Source of the DNA: Trichobilharzia regenti
Taxonomy: Eukaryota > Platyhelminthes > Trematoda > Strigeidida > Schistosomatidae
DNA: 64,000 bases
Direction of reading: 5' to 3'
NCBI GenBank assembly: GCA_944472135.2
Contig: CALYDD020000329.1
Coordinates: 62,001-126,000, forward strand
Position numbers and translations under genes: made by a program. The notes below the pieces were generated by a model. It was not told where the DNA came from and made no database searches. It worked only from the letters and a program-made list of their open reading frames with translations. Positions 43,787 through 54,245 of this stretch are shown here, one piece after another (within the stretch, counting starts at the first letter, position 1; the number at the start of each line of letters is the position of its first letter).

Positions 43787-44004
43787 GAATTGGCAGAAGT
43801 TAGAATTGAAGAACCATTGGATCGGGTCCCAGTGGCTCAATGGTCTACGAGCTCGCCTTGTAACCAGAAGGTCCTGGGTTCGAACCCCGGTGGGTGCGTA
43901 CTGCTGAGGAGTCCCAAACTAGGACGAAACAGCTGTCCAGTACTCCCAGGTTTTCCAGTGGTTCTCTAACTGATGTCAGCTCATGATTAAATCCTCCATA
44001 CAAT
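43787..44004 (+). mobile_element. Smα-like SINE with intact pol III boxes and hammerhead, 218 bp
   Basis: The unit holds box A (TGGCTCAATGG, 43,833-43,843), perfect box B (GGTTCGAACCC, 43,877-43,887), the hammerhead at 43,898-43,943 and a 3' flank ending AAATCCTCCATACAAT. The tRNA-like part shows CTTGTAA where the anticodon loop would lie, reminiscent of tRNA-Thr(TGT). It is known that S. mansoni Smα is a pol III-transcribed SINE-like family with self-cleaving hammerheads. A 9-bp TSD shows this copy arrived by retrotransposition. Confidence 0.92.
43898..43943 (+). ncRNA. Hammerhead ribozyme with complete conserved core
   Basis: Stem I is GTACTG (43,898-43,903) with CAGTAC (43,938-43,943), six perfect pairs. 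The core CTGAGGA (43,904-43,910) fits CUGANGA, with G at the free position 7. Stem II is GTCC (43,911-43,914) with GGAC (43,922-43,925) and a 7-nt loop. GAAA is at 43,926-43,929. A minimal stem III is made by CAGCTG (43,930-43,935), and the cleavage triplet GTC ends at 43,937. All invariant positions are present, so it is predicted active; the tiny stem III suggests slow or dimer-dependent cleavage, as in Smα. Confidence 0.88.
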
Positions 44005-44410
44005 CAGACCTTTATCAACAACTAACTGTCTTCGTTCTATACTGAAGATCAGATGGCCTTGCCGGAAACAATCACCAACAAGAAATTAACTATGAGAACA
44101 AACAAATATGCAGGAGAAAGTGGATTGAGATGGATTGAACACTCGCTGAATGAGGAGGCCGCTGGGTGACATCGCGCGCGCGTCAGGCCATCGCTCGAGT
44201 GGAACCAGGCCGAAAGGGAAGCGGTGAGTGGGTCGTGGGTGCAAGGATGACATGGAGGAGATCGTGTGAAGAGGAGTTGAAAGAGTATGGACTAACATGG
44301 ATGCATGTGAAAAGTAAAGCCGAAGACAGAAGTGGCAAGTGAAGACATGCAGTTGAAGCCGTATAATCCACTAAGAAACAAAGGGAACTATAATAAATAA
44401 CAATAATAAT

Positions 44411-44784
44411 AACCGAAAATTTAATCATCTCTCAAATGAATGTCTAAATAATAATAATAATTCTACTCTGGTTTCAAGTGAAATATTTTGAATTATCCAC
44501 ACACACACACACTGAATCATTGTCATCATAATTGGTTCATTAAATGGCTAGTTAATTCATTATATTCGTTGACAGTTATGAAAAAGCTATTCAAATTATC
44601 AGAAATGCTAATCAGTTTCTCACGTTTGTCCGTTTTAGTTAGTGCAACTGTCAACTGATGAATAACTGATTTGATTACAATAATATAAACTTATTTTGAA
44701 TTAAATATTACAGTATAGTAGCTATGTATGTTGTACATTTCAACAAGTAGTCGACTGTAAGAATTATTTATTTTCAATTAACTC
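44411..44784. other. Unassigned DNA
   Basis: A (CA)n run lies at about 44,499-44,511. Nothing else is recognised. Confidence 0.4.
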
Positions 44785-45130
44785 TCGATTTTCCCGTTAA
44801 TTGATTGTACCAGAATGTCCAGCCTCTGCTGAAATGCCTGGCGGCTCCTTGTATGGATGCTTCGAAGATGTCTAATGATTAACCCCAAGTCATTTGGAAG
44901 ATGATGACTAACAGTGGAATCCGGGACACATATTTCATTCTGTTGGGGATTGGTCATATGGATGTACCTTCCACTGAGGCTCGAGTCTAGTGCCTGTCTT
45001 TTTAAACGTCAAATTCTTATTCACTAGACCACCAAAGTGTAGGTACACTTAAATGACGAGTCCTGAATAGGACGAAATGCGCAACCTGGATTCCACTGCT
45101 AGTCATCACCCTGTACCGAATTACCTCAGG
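44785..45130 (+). repeat. Second hammerhead subfamily (closer to classic Smα), inverted pair
   Basis: 44,911-44,967 on the minus strand and 45,042-45,098 on the plus strand both carry hammerhead remnants ending GGATTCCACTG. The plus one has GTCC/GGAC stem II, GAAA and the GCGC loop of stem III, but the core is ATGACGA (first C lost) and the cleavage triplet is AAC. The minus one keeps GTC and GAAA but has ATGACCA. Both are predicted inactive. Confidence 0.75.
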
Positions 45131-45169
45131 TTGCGTGAAATTGTTGTCTGTAGACTAATTTAGTTCAAG

Positions 45170-46840
45170 TAAGTACTTGAAACATTGTGAATATTTTGCT
45201 GATTGCAAACTTGACTGGCAAGTATCTAAGTTTTCCATTGATGATACGTTTAAATTTATTAATAGAATTAAAGATTTTAATGTCTCAGACAAAGTCTTGT
45301 TCTCATTAGATGTGACGTCGCTATTTACCAATGTTCCTCTCATGGAAACTGTTTGCTATTTATGTGATTATATTGATACACATAGTTTAGAAATAGGGTT
45401 GCCGACAACCCACCTCAAAGAACACGTTGAATGTGCAGTTCACCTTCAATAATGAGATTTTTAGACAAAGATGTGGCATTGCTATGGGATCACCACTGGG
45501 TCCCTTTTTGGCTGATTGTTTTATGGTAAAGATTTAAAATTCTCAGCTTAGTCAAACCATTGGTCATTTCGACATTTATAAAAGATACGTAGACGACACT
45601 TTCGTCATCTGCGATAATAACGTAATTCTTGATGATGCCTGTTTACTTTCAACAACTGTCATCCTTCTTTACAATTCTCCATAGAAAAGGAATCCGAACT
45701 AAGCATTCCGTTTCTTGATATTTGCCTTAGCAGACGTAATGACGGATCTCTTATAAGATCTATCCACCGGAAACGTACATGGAACGGACAATTAACTAAT
45801 TTTCACAGTTGGGTGCCTATTTCCAGGAAACGGAAATTATAATTCATTCGCTCTGCTTTAGGATAAGGAAAATTTGTAGTTTTGATTGTGTTGACTCAGA
45901 ACATGAATTCTTAAAAGCCACGCTTGCAGAAAACGGTTACCCTAACTGATTTGTTGACAGCAAAATGAAAGATAAGTAGTCAAAACTGACCACCCACTCA
46001 GTTCCAAAGAAAACCCTATTCATGAACTTGGAATTCAGAGGTGATCAAGCTTCAGATATGCTCAAAAATCGTCTCTCTAAATCAGTCAGCTAGACGTTCT
46101 TTGCAGCAAAATCACAAATGACGTTCACCAGCCGAAAGTTGTTCTCTACCTCTGTGAAAGATAAGCTCCCCCGTCTGGCCGCCTCCATGTTCAACTATCA
46201 GTTCACCTGCTCCTCTTGTGGAGCGAGGTAAATTGGCCGTAGTCACAGGACGCCGCTTTCCACACGGATACGACAACATATTCCAGTTGCAAGGTTTTAC
46301 AAGAGAGAAAGGAAGTGTGTGAGAAGCTCTATTCTGGAACACCTGATCGACTTCTGTCACTCTGTCAACCCCGACCATGATTTTAAGATCATATATAGAA
46401 TCCATGCTAACTTCCCGCGTTTTCTTCGTTACAGACTTCTAAAGATAGCTGAGGCCTTGGTCATTCATGACTATAAGCCGGACAGGTCTTTGTGTACAAA
46501 AGAAGTATGTACAATCCCTACTTCTGCCTTGGCCGTAGATGGATAGACATTTATTTATTTATTTTGTTTATTTAGTTATTCTATGTACTTTTCCCTTATT
46601 ACTACGACTATTATTATTATTATTATCATTATTATTATTGTTACTATTCTCACTCTGAATCTTTTCCACTTGACTCACTTGTCATGTTAAATCGAAAATT
46701 AATAATTTTTATTTTTTTCATTTTTACAATATTGAATTCTATCTTATCAAATTTCACACCATGTTATGTAACATTTTATATAGCATAGATAAGTTGGGCT
46801 GAAATCTTTTTTTGAAGTCCACTTCCAAAAATGAGAGGAT
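45170..46840 (+). pseudogene. Penelope-like element, RT to GIY-YIG, many lesions
   Basis: 45,177-45,452 is open: SLDVTSLFTNVPLMETV carries the first catalytic Asp. Beyond a stop come the GSPLG-like segment, YKRYVDDTFVICDN near 45,580 (YVDD intact), and scattered connector blocks. The nuclease follows, with a clean C-terminal piece at 46,319-46,546 (SSILEHLIDFCHSV...RLLKIAEALVI). A 3' UTR with (TTA)n runs to about 46,840. The nuclease and 3' UTR are repeated inverted at 60,985-61,843. Confidence 0.88.
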
Positions 46841-46871
46841 ATTAGTCTGTTGTACTTAATCATGATGATAA

Positions 46872-47098
46872 ATTTATTCAAGTATTGGTTTGTAGGGATT
46901 GGACTGATTGGTTACAGGATTTCATCATAAGCTGACATTGTTAGACAACCATTGGAAAACCTGGGAGTATTGGACAGCTATTTCGCCCCAGTTTCAGACC
47001 CCTCAGCAGTACGAACACACCGGGGTTCGAACCCCGGAACTTCTGGTTACAAGGCGAGTTCGTATACCATTTAGCTACTGGGACCCGATCCAATGGCC
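46872..47098 (-). repeat. Smα-like repeat, minus arm of an inverted pair
   Basis: On the minus strand there is a good box B (GGTTCGAACCCC) and a hammerhead with GTACTG/CAATAC, core CTGAGGG (last invariant A lost), GAAA and GTC. It is one change from a full core. The outer CAAGTATTGGTTTGTAGGGA is inverted at 47,100-47,135. Confidence 0.82.
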
Positions 47099-47455
47099 CT
47101 GTAACCAATCAGATCCTCACAAACCATCACTTGAATATCAATAGGATGCTCATTAGCAACTTGCCCTGTCCAAGCAGGTAGATAGCTGGGGTTCTAGTGG
47201 GAAATCGTGACCAGTATGGTGCAGCAGGTCGGGTGCGAGGATGAATACTCACCTAAGATATTGGCTAGTGGTCACGCTATGTCATGAATTGACAGAAGCT
47301 GAAATTCATGGCCATTGGATCGGCTTAAAGGCCTATGAGCTCGCCTTGTAACCGAAAGATCCTGGGTTCTTACCCTGGAGGTGGGCTCGTACTGATGAAG
47401 AGTCCCAAACTAGGACTCAACAGTTGTCCAGTACTCCCAGCTTGTTTTCCATCAC
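47099..47455 (+). repeat. Smα-like repeat, plus arm of an inverted pair
   Basis: The order is flank, spacer, tRNA-like head (box B GGTTCTTACCC), then hammerhead with GTACTG/CAGTAC, stem II GTCC/GGAC and GTC. The core is ATGAAGA and GAAA is replaced by TCAA, so it is inactive. Confidence 0.8.
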
Positions 47456-48002
47456 TTGAAAAACTGTTTCAATTCGAGTTTATCTACCTTTGATTTATAT
47501 TTCATGGCCTTTATCATCCTATTATCTTTTTTCATTACCAGAACTTTAGAACTCACCAAGCAGTCAGTGTTTACCGTTGAGAACTTGAAGAAATTTAGAT
47601 GGTGTGATAAAACTTCAAATCATAAATGCACACACAATCTACCTAACTCATAAAAGTTGGTTGAGCTTGTTAAACATTTGATGTTAACCATCCCTAAAAT
47701 ACCAATGGTAATGTTAAAAAAAATGTGTCCCTTCATGACTTCTACCACCTGTTAAGGCGAAATGAGACACTTTAGGTTTTTCGATAGTTTTTGTAAGCAT
47801 GCAAAAGTATTTTCCTTCTTTGTGAGTATTTGAAACAGTCTCTTCTAAGAAAACATAAGAGATTAAAAAAGGCATGTTTATTAATACCGATAAACATTTA
47901 AACTGATCAATATTTCAGTGAATCCAAAGTTTTCCCAATCTGCATTTGGATAACTGTCAAATGATAGGCTGTTTAATAGAAAGCATAGTGTCCCACAGAA
48001 AT
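47456..48002. other. Unassigned DNA
   Basis: Nothing recognisable is seen. Confidence 0.4.
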
Positions 48003-48699
48003 TGTAACACCAGAAGACGAGGACCAGTCAACAGATCGTTTACTTAGGAAATCAACACATGACCAAATATTGGGGACGTACACATTGACGTAAATCACCG
48101 TCCACCAATTTTGGCCAACAGCCAGCTCTCACCACACCACACTCGTTCCCCCGTCAAAGACTTGCCACTGAAGTTGGTTCGGTCTTTTTGGTTCTAGGGG
48201 TTTTGTTCATTTATCTTGCTGTCTGGAATCTCGGCGCTCCCTGATGTTCACCTGTTTCTCTTTGTTTACCATTGCGATTGTGTCTGCGTAACCTCATCTC
48301 GAAGTGCCCATATGTGATCCTTCCCACTTTGGAAACTGTTTGCCTGACCGTGTCACACATTCGTCGGTATTTCGCCTCACATTTTCATGTACTGCTTTCT
48401 CCCGACCTCCCAGAAGCGACCCAAGTAACAGCCTCATCAATGACAGATCTTGAATGCAACTCAACTGCTCAGAAGCCTCGAAGTCCTACCCGAAGATCCA
48501 TATGTCTCCATCAAAACCTGCAGAGCATAGGCTTTCCATTTGTCGGTAGGCAGCGACACCGAATGTAACAACAGAAGATAAGGGCCAGGCAACAGATCGC
48601 TTATTTAGGAAATCAACATATGATCAAATATTGGGGACGTACACATTGACGCGTAAATTACCGTCCACCAATTTCGGCTAACAGCCAGCTCTCACCACA
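48003..48699 (-). mobile_element. Internally deleted non-autonomous LTR element related to the 15-kb element
   Basis: Two LTR-like repeats (48,003-48,136 and 48,564-48,699, minus strand) start TGTGGTGAGAGCTGGCTG and end GTTACA, sharing ends with the 352-bp LTRs but lacking the middle. The primer site GGTGTCGCTGCC follows the 5' LTR. The 427-bp interior starts like gag (FDGDIW...DFEA...LLGSLLGGREKAV) and ends like the C-terminus of pol (FPKWEGSH...) with a CTTTGACGGGGGAACGAG purine tract. RT and integrase are deleted, so movement would need enzymes in trans. The flanking 4-mers AAAT/ATAT match at 3 of 4. Confidence 0.85.
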
Positions 48700-49338
48700 A
48701 TATTACTGGCTTTTCAATTGAAATTACTCTCGTTTTTAGGCATTTAAAAAAGTCGACGAAACGATTTGACAACATTAACTCTTTCAAATTAACTATTCTC
48801 AACTCGGCTTGAGAACTCTTACAGTTGAGCAGATTACACATCATCTAGATTGCTGCCTAATTATCTTGACTTCTATTAGTTAGGAAATGTATTTGAAGTG
48901 TAAGCCAAAAGATTGATAAGCAAACTTTCAGATAAATAGGAAAACCACTATTATAAAGTTAGTCATGTGGAAGTCAGCTTGAATGGTGGTGAATAGTGAT
49001 CAGTAGGATGATAAACAAGAAATAATAATTGAAAAAAAAGATTAAGCAACTGATAATCATCAAAATCAGGAAGTTGAAACCCTGATGGTAATTATTCCAT
49101 GCATAACTCTTATGAAAAATAAGGAATAATGGCCTATTAAATTTACAATATGGTGTAAGTGGTGAATAGTTTCCTGTGCCATTTACAAGTAGGTGTTTGT
49201 GGAAATCTAATATTCAAATATTGGGTTTGAGGGCAAGGAAGTGACTGAATCGGATGTAAACTCACATCGCAACCTACGGTGAAAGCAGAGGAAGTCATTT
49301 TCCTTTCAGTTTAATACATTCCAACCGTAGCCCCTCAT
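48700..49338. other. Unassigned DNA
   Basis: Nothing recognisable is seen in about 640 bp. Confidence 0.4.
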
Positions 49339-49542
49339 TTTATTTTATTTTTTTTTTGATTTTTGATTTACAGCTTGATTCGACACTGTATTTTTGGTAC
49401 AAGTGTGGAATTTTCAGCGTGGATATCGGTAGCCCAAATTTCGCAGGCCGACCATAGATATCAGGTGTGCGCCGGCGTGGGCTCGAACCCCGGACCATGT
49501 GCATGGTCGGCGAGAGTCCTAACCACTGTGCCACCGACGCAC
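49339..49542 (-). mobile_element. SINE-B, well-preserved minus copy
   Basis: The minus strand has box A TGGCACAGTGG, box B GGTTCGAGCC, the GGTCGGCCTGCGAAATTTGG body and a long A-rich tail (49,339-49,359 as T on the plus strand). Confidence 0.88.
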
Positions 49543-49937
49543 TCATGATCATATGATGGATCGGATTTAGGTCTATCTGTATTTAATGCGGAAAGTTTAA
49601 CATTAAGCTATTATGTTCATAAATACAAAGGGCTATCTGCATTCGGACTTCCATCATTTGAAAGTATGTTGCAAATATCTTTCAATGTCGTCTGTGAGTG
49701 TTCTCCATACCTTGACTTACAATAATTCTAAGGGTTGTGCCGATTCATGACTAAGTTTACTTTGTGAAACTAGTACATTACCCCAATAACCACCCAGTTT
49801 TAATTTCAAAATTTTGTTAGTTAAATTCTCCATTGGGTTTCTATTTTTTATTGAGAACACATGATATTTTAAAGACTTATTTTCCCTTAATTCGGTGTAA
49901 TAGAATAATTTAATTGAATTTTAGATTTTCCCGTCTC
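49543..49937. other. Unassigned DNA
   Basis: Nothing recognisable is seen. Confidence 0.4.
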
Positions 49938-50245
49938 AAGAAAGAATTAGCAGTAAGGAACTGTCAAGATGGACCAACAAAGAAGCTGTTAACTAAAACA
50001 GTAAGCCGAAGGAAATGAAGATGAACCGAACACATGCTGAGGAGACCACTGAGTAACATCATGCAGCAGGCCCACGAGTGGGATCCGAAAAAGAATCGAC
50101 TAGATTGGTGTCGCCCCGAGGGTAAACTGGAGACCATGTGTGAAGGAAATGAAAGGGCCAGCTAAGGACAACTGCAGCGAACCGCGTGAAATGGAGATAC
50201 GCTGCTGAAGCCTTATATTCCACTAGGAACCTGAGGGAAGAAAAA
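49938..50245 (+). mobile_element. Old RTE LINE tail (subfamily B)
   Basis: Decayed C-terminal region (KKLLTKTVS, the SRRK-like segment, ATTPLS-type) ends GAAGCCTTATATTCCACTAG and GGAACCTGAGGG. No ORF remains. Confidence 0.72.
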
Positions 50246-50666
50246 CTATGATAACATGCGCATTACAAACTGTAATCGGTAGAGATTTATCGCAATCTGG
50301 TCAGCCTCCTTCTTCCTTCTATTGAACCAGTCAGCAAATATACAATTTACTGAGTTGAAAATTTACTTTTCACTATTACTTAACATAACTATTACAATTT
50401 ATTCGAACTAGATTCACTTAAGTAAGAAAAAGGGTCTTCTCTGTTTGCATGTAGAGTTCTTAGGATAATTGTGTGCACTTAATCTCAAAATATTGAATCT
50501 ACATAAATAACTTGTATCTAAAACTATTAACTTTGAGAAATCTATCACAGTTACACAATAGTAACATGAATTATCTATTGACAGTATACCTTTATGTGGA
50601 TTTTTATCTCATCTGTTTAAATAAATAAGGTACAGGGGTTGTGCCTTCATAAAATTTAATACCACT
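50246..50666. other. Unassigned AT-rich DNA
   Basis: Nothing recognisable is seen. Confidence 0.4.
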
Positions 50667-50931
50667 AGAATTCCCCGATGTGTCCGTCTGTGGTTCAGCC
50701 ATAGAGCGTTGACAGACCAATCATGCACGTGGTCTGGGGTTCAAATCGCGGCCGGCGTACACCTTTACCTCCCCTTTCCTCTACAAGAAGGGAATGTTGG
50801 GCGTTAGGCTAGCAACCCCACCTCGTAAAAATGAACATCACTGTTACTGAAAATTTAAAGCTAAAGCTTGAAGCCACTCTATGTTCCATTGGGAAGGTAA
50901 AGGAATAAAAAAAAGAAAGAATTCTCTGATG
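50667..50931 (+). mobile_element. SINE-C with imperfect 14-bp TSD
   Basis: The SINE (50,681-50,917) has the tRNA-like head (box B GGTTCAAATC), the GCGTTAGGCTAGCAACCCC core, TGTTACTGAAA, and the tail CTATGTTCCATTGGGAAGGT plus AAAGGAATAAAA. AGAATTCCCCGATG (50,667-50,680) and AGAATTCTCTGATG (50,918-50,931) flank it, matching at 12 of 14. Confidence 0.87.
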
Positions 50932-51180
50932 AGAATGAATAAAAATTTTATTTAATGTTTAATGGCAGTCAGAATTCCACTATTCACTGCAGTTAGGCAT
51001 ACTCCATATTCAGTTACCATCAGAGATTTATAGGTACACAATAATAATAATCGCTTTATTCTCAAAAATGCACTTATATATAAGTTACAGAATTTCCATT
51101 AGCTTTCTTACTGTGAGGTATTTACTTCTTGTGCAGAGTCTTCAAGTAATATAATAAACAATTTTATATCACCTGAAGTG
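50932..51180. other. Unassigned DNA
   Basis: Short AT-rich stretch; nothing is recognised. Confidence 0.35.
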
Positions 51181-51440
51181 CTGAGTACTGATGAAGAGTC
51201 CCAAACTAGGACGAAACAGCTGTCCAGTACTCCGTGCAGGTTTTCCAATGGTTCTCTAACTGATGTCAGCTCATGATGAAATCCTGTAACCAATCAAATC
51301 CCTACAAACCATCACTTGAATATCAACGAGATGCTCACTAGCGACTTGCCCTATTTAGTTAGGTAGTTCTGGTGAGAAGTCGTGACCATTAGGGTGCAGC
51401 AGGTCGGGTGTGAGGACAAATACTCGCCGAAGACATAGGT
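51181..51440 (+). repeat. Smα-like repeat with near-complete hammerhead
   Basis: The hammerhead (51,186-51,231 approx.) has perfect stem I and II arms, GAAA, CAGCTG and GTC, but the core reads ATGAAGA, so the invariant first C is A. It is followed by the flank and spacer in the order expected of a tandem monomer; the tRNA head is truncated. Confidence 0.82.
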
Positions 51441-51444
51441 CAGT

Positions 51445-52253
51445 GTTGTGAAAAATACCTACAAACGGTCTTCGGAAAGAATGGTTATCCCCAAAAATTT
51501 CATCAAAAAGTGTTTAAAATCAAATCACAACACCAACTAGGAACCATCATCAAAGAACACAAGAAAATTCATTCTACCATACATGAAAAATATCTCTGAA
51601 ATAACAGCTAGAATACTGAAACCGTTCGATATAGATATAGCACACAAGCCACCCAGTCAAATCGCTTAATTCGATATTATGCAAACCGAAAGATACAACA
51701 GAAAAAGGAGATAAAATTAATACCTTTTACAAAATAAATTGTATGAACTGTAACAGGCATTACATCGGTGGTCGAAGTGGGCGTCCGCTTCGAATCAGAA
51801 TCCAAGAACACAAATCAGCCGTGAAAAGACACGATATATATTTCTGTTTCATATCAATGCATATAGACAATTATGGATATCAGTTTGATGACTGGGATAA
51901 TGTCGAAATCTTAGACAGAGGAAATACCAAATGTGCAGTCAGGGAATTCCTAGAAGCCCGGTACTCAAACGAATGTGTAATTAGTATAGACCAAATATAC
52001 CAACTAATAAAAAGTAAATCAGGTGACCAGATAGTTTAAAATCCAAGTCAATATAAAATGATCAATACATATGTAGAGATAGTTACCGGGAGACGCAATT
52101 TTATCACTCATGGAGAATTTAAATCATTTCACTTTATGCTAAAAATTGCTCTGAATGGGGATGTTGTCCAGAGGGACGACGCAAGCACCGCGACTAAACC
52201 AACTAGCTCAGAGAACACTTTTAATTACAAACCGTCAGAATATGTGTTGTAGT
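51445..52253 (+). pseudogene. Penelope-like GIY-YIG endonuclease (type 2)
   Basis: 51,743-52,039 is open: INCMNCNRHYIGGRSGRPL, then RIRIQEHKSAVKRHD, DNYGYQFDDWDNVEIL and REFLEARYSN. The paired Cys before the HYIG motif and the EHK segment are typical of PLE nucleases. The upstream connector (51,459-51,740) is frameshifted. The 3' end of the ORF is about 52,037, with a conserved 3' UTR to about 52,250. It is a different subfamily from the 30.8- and 53.5-kb copies. Confidence 0.83.
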
Positions 52254-53289
52254 GAAACTTTGACTCTTTTCAAGTAAGAATCTCACAGGAACTAGGTAGA
52301 CGAGACAAAGCTATTAGGATTTACACAGTGAAAAGTAAGCAGCCGATAGGCTTTAAGTAGTCTAACACTTCGCCTTGTTAAAAAAAGAAAAAAAAGAAAG
52401 TACCTCTGACGTGAACAAACACGTTTACCATCACACAGTGTCCGTGTTTCGCTTCGTTTTTTGTTTGTTTGTTTGTTTCGCATATCAAAATTTGTTTCTC
52501 TTCACAGTATTTTTGATTGAAAATGTCTGCTTATAGTCACAAACATGTCTAGGTGAGAAATAATACCCCCCTCAGTGTCCCCCAATATCTTTTATTATAC
52601 CTCTATTGTCCCGACCTGTCGACTTTTTTTCAAGTTCTATTTGTTGACAGAAGTGATGACTTTATTCTCCGTCTAGACATGTTGGATCCGAATAGAAAAC
52701 TGACTACATTTGTTTATATATATATATACATATAAATATACACATATATGACTGTAGGTGTGAATCGTTGAACAGTAATAAAGAAGGCCTTTTTGATCTT
52801 GATGAAAATGGTTTATGGCCTACTGAAAAAATTGGATTCCTTTTTGTTCAGATTAGAGTTTAGTTTTGTTAAATATTTATGATTTCATACCTTTTTAAAA
52901 ATATTGCTAGACATTTTTAACACCTCCATTTTTTATTGGGTTAATTAAAACAAAATAAAACAAAAAATGAAATCTCATCTGTTACCTATATCATTTGTAG
53001 TACAGAGTTAAATGACTAAGTTTTAACTAGTAATTTATGGTAAAAATACACTACTTATAATCATTATTTTGTCAACAGTTGTCATTTTTTTTATCAATAA
53101 ATAACAAAATAAACGGCATGTGTTTCAATGAGCATTAATCACACTTTTATCATGGTTACCATATAGGCATTTGCTGTCTAGCCACTTAGTTTCAGGATTC
53201 ATATATGAATATGAATTTAAGTCAGCAAAAAGATGACTAGCACTAAACAATCCATCTCAAATCTGTTAATAACATAGCCTGTAATGGAT
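52254..53289. other. Unassigned AT-rich DNA (about 1 kb)
   Basis: (GTTT)n near 52,459-52,479 and (TA)n near 52,716-52,732. No family or coding motif is recognised. Confidence 0.45.
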
Positions 53290-54245
53290 TAATTTTGAAA
53301 ACTTACTTACTCAGAGTATTCAATGATGCACACACCAATATTGAGTTTACTATGGAACATTAAAGTGACGGAAAGCTTCACTTCCTCGACACTGGCATGG
53401 AATGCCTAGAAGACGGTAGTCTTCAGAAGTCAACTAATTTATCGAAAGCCTACATGGAAAGAACAATACTTACATTTTAATAGCGTTTGTCCAAATGGCT
53501 TTAAACGCGGACTAGTCAAGACTGTGTACTATACAGCGAGGAGAATATGCTCTAAAGAGAAACTAGAGGAGGAGTTTGAGTTCCTTGAAAAGATATTGAA
53601 GAGAAATGGGTATCCTCAAAGCTTCATCAACAAGTATAGAAGATCTGAAGTCATAAATGTAAAACAAATCACAGTGGGGAAAAAGCCAGTCTACTTTCAG
53701 CTTGATTATAAAGGTGAAAATGTTGCAGCGATGATCAACAGAAGGCTGAGTACATCACTTGTCATAGCCTATCCTGCAGCTAAGCTTGTCCCCGTCTATC
53801 GGACAACTTGCTCTTTGGAGCAATCAAAAATCGATAGATATCCTTCTTATGTTAACCCAAACTGTATGTACAAATTAACATGTATCTGCGGGAGCAGTTA
53901 CATTGAAAGGACCGAATGAGGAAGGGCATATCTACGATTTCCTGAACATGTACCAAAAACCTTACGTCTAAAGGGAACAAATGCTTCAGAAAGTGCCATC
54001 GCCTGGTATCTCCTTGATACGGGTCATGAGGTGGACGTTGAAAAGTCGTTCAAAATTATCAATAGGCAAATAAGCTTAATTTCCCTCAAGTTCGCTGAAG
54101 CCCTTTCCATCAAGCGCATGAAACCTGATTTATGCGTCCAGGAAGATGCGGCTATCAGTCTTTCGTTGCTCTGTCCTGATAACTGGATATTTTTCATCTC
54201 TCTTTCATTCGAATGCGAAATGCTGTTAAGTTTCTGTTGTGTATG
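53290..54245 (+). pseudogene. Penelope-like element, connector and GIY-YIG endonuclease
   Basis: Start region: FTMEH...KLHFLDTGMEC (PLE box after the catalytic Asp pair). 53,524-53,919 is open, with ARRICSKEKLEEEFEFLEKI, INRRLSTSL and the zinc-like CMYKLTCICGSSYIERTE, where a stop follows. 54,031-54,246 gives the nuclease C-terminus (FAEALSIKRMKPDLCVQE). Only the stop at 53,917-53,919 and one frame change separate the two halves, so decay is modest. Confidence 0.87.

Larger units (their letters stand above)
43660..44410 (+). mobile_element. 5'-truncated RTE LINE tail (subfamily B), interrupted by a hammerhead SINE
   Basis: The C-terminal region begins near 43,676 (FSIQTSSQSALLYGSET-like), is split at 43,786/44,005 by the SINE, and continues to GAAGCCGTATAATCCACTAA and the TAA tail at 44,410. 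It is homologous to 21.6 and 22.8 kb. Confidence 0.87.

Noticed and set aside
43833..43890. A genuine tRNA-Thr gene
   Set aside because: The box A and B region and TGT-like loop are inside a TSD-flanked SINE, and the acceptor stem is replaced by the hammerhead arm.
46112..46405. 97-codon minus-strand open frame repeated at 61,364
   Set aside because: It is antisense to the Penelope-like nuclease in both places; its preservation only reflects the high identity of the two copies.
48272..48568. 98-codon plus-strand open frame as a gene
   Set aside because: It is antisense to the gag remnant of the minus-strand mini-LTR element.
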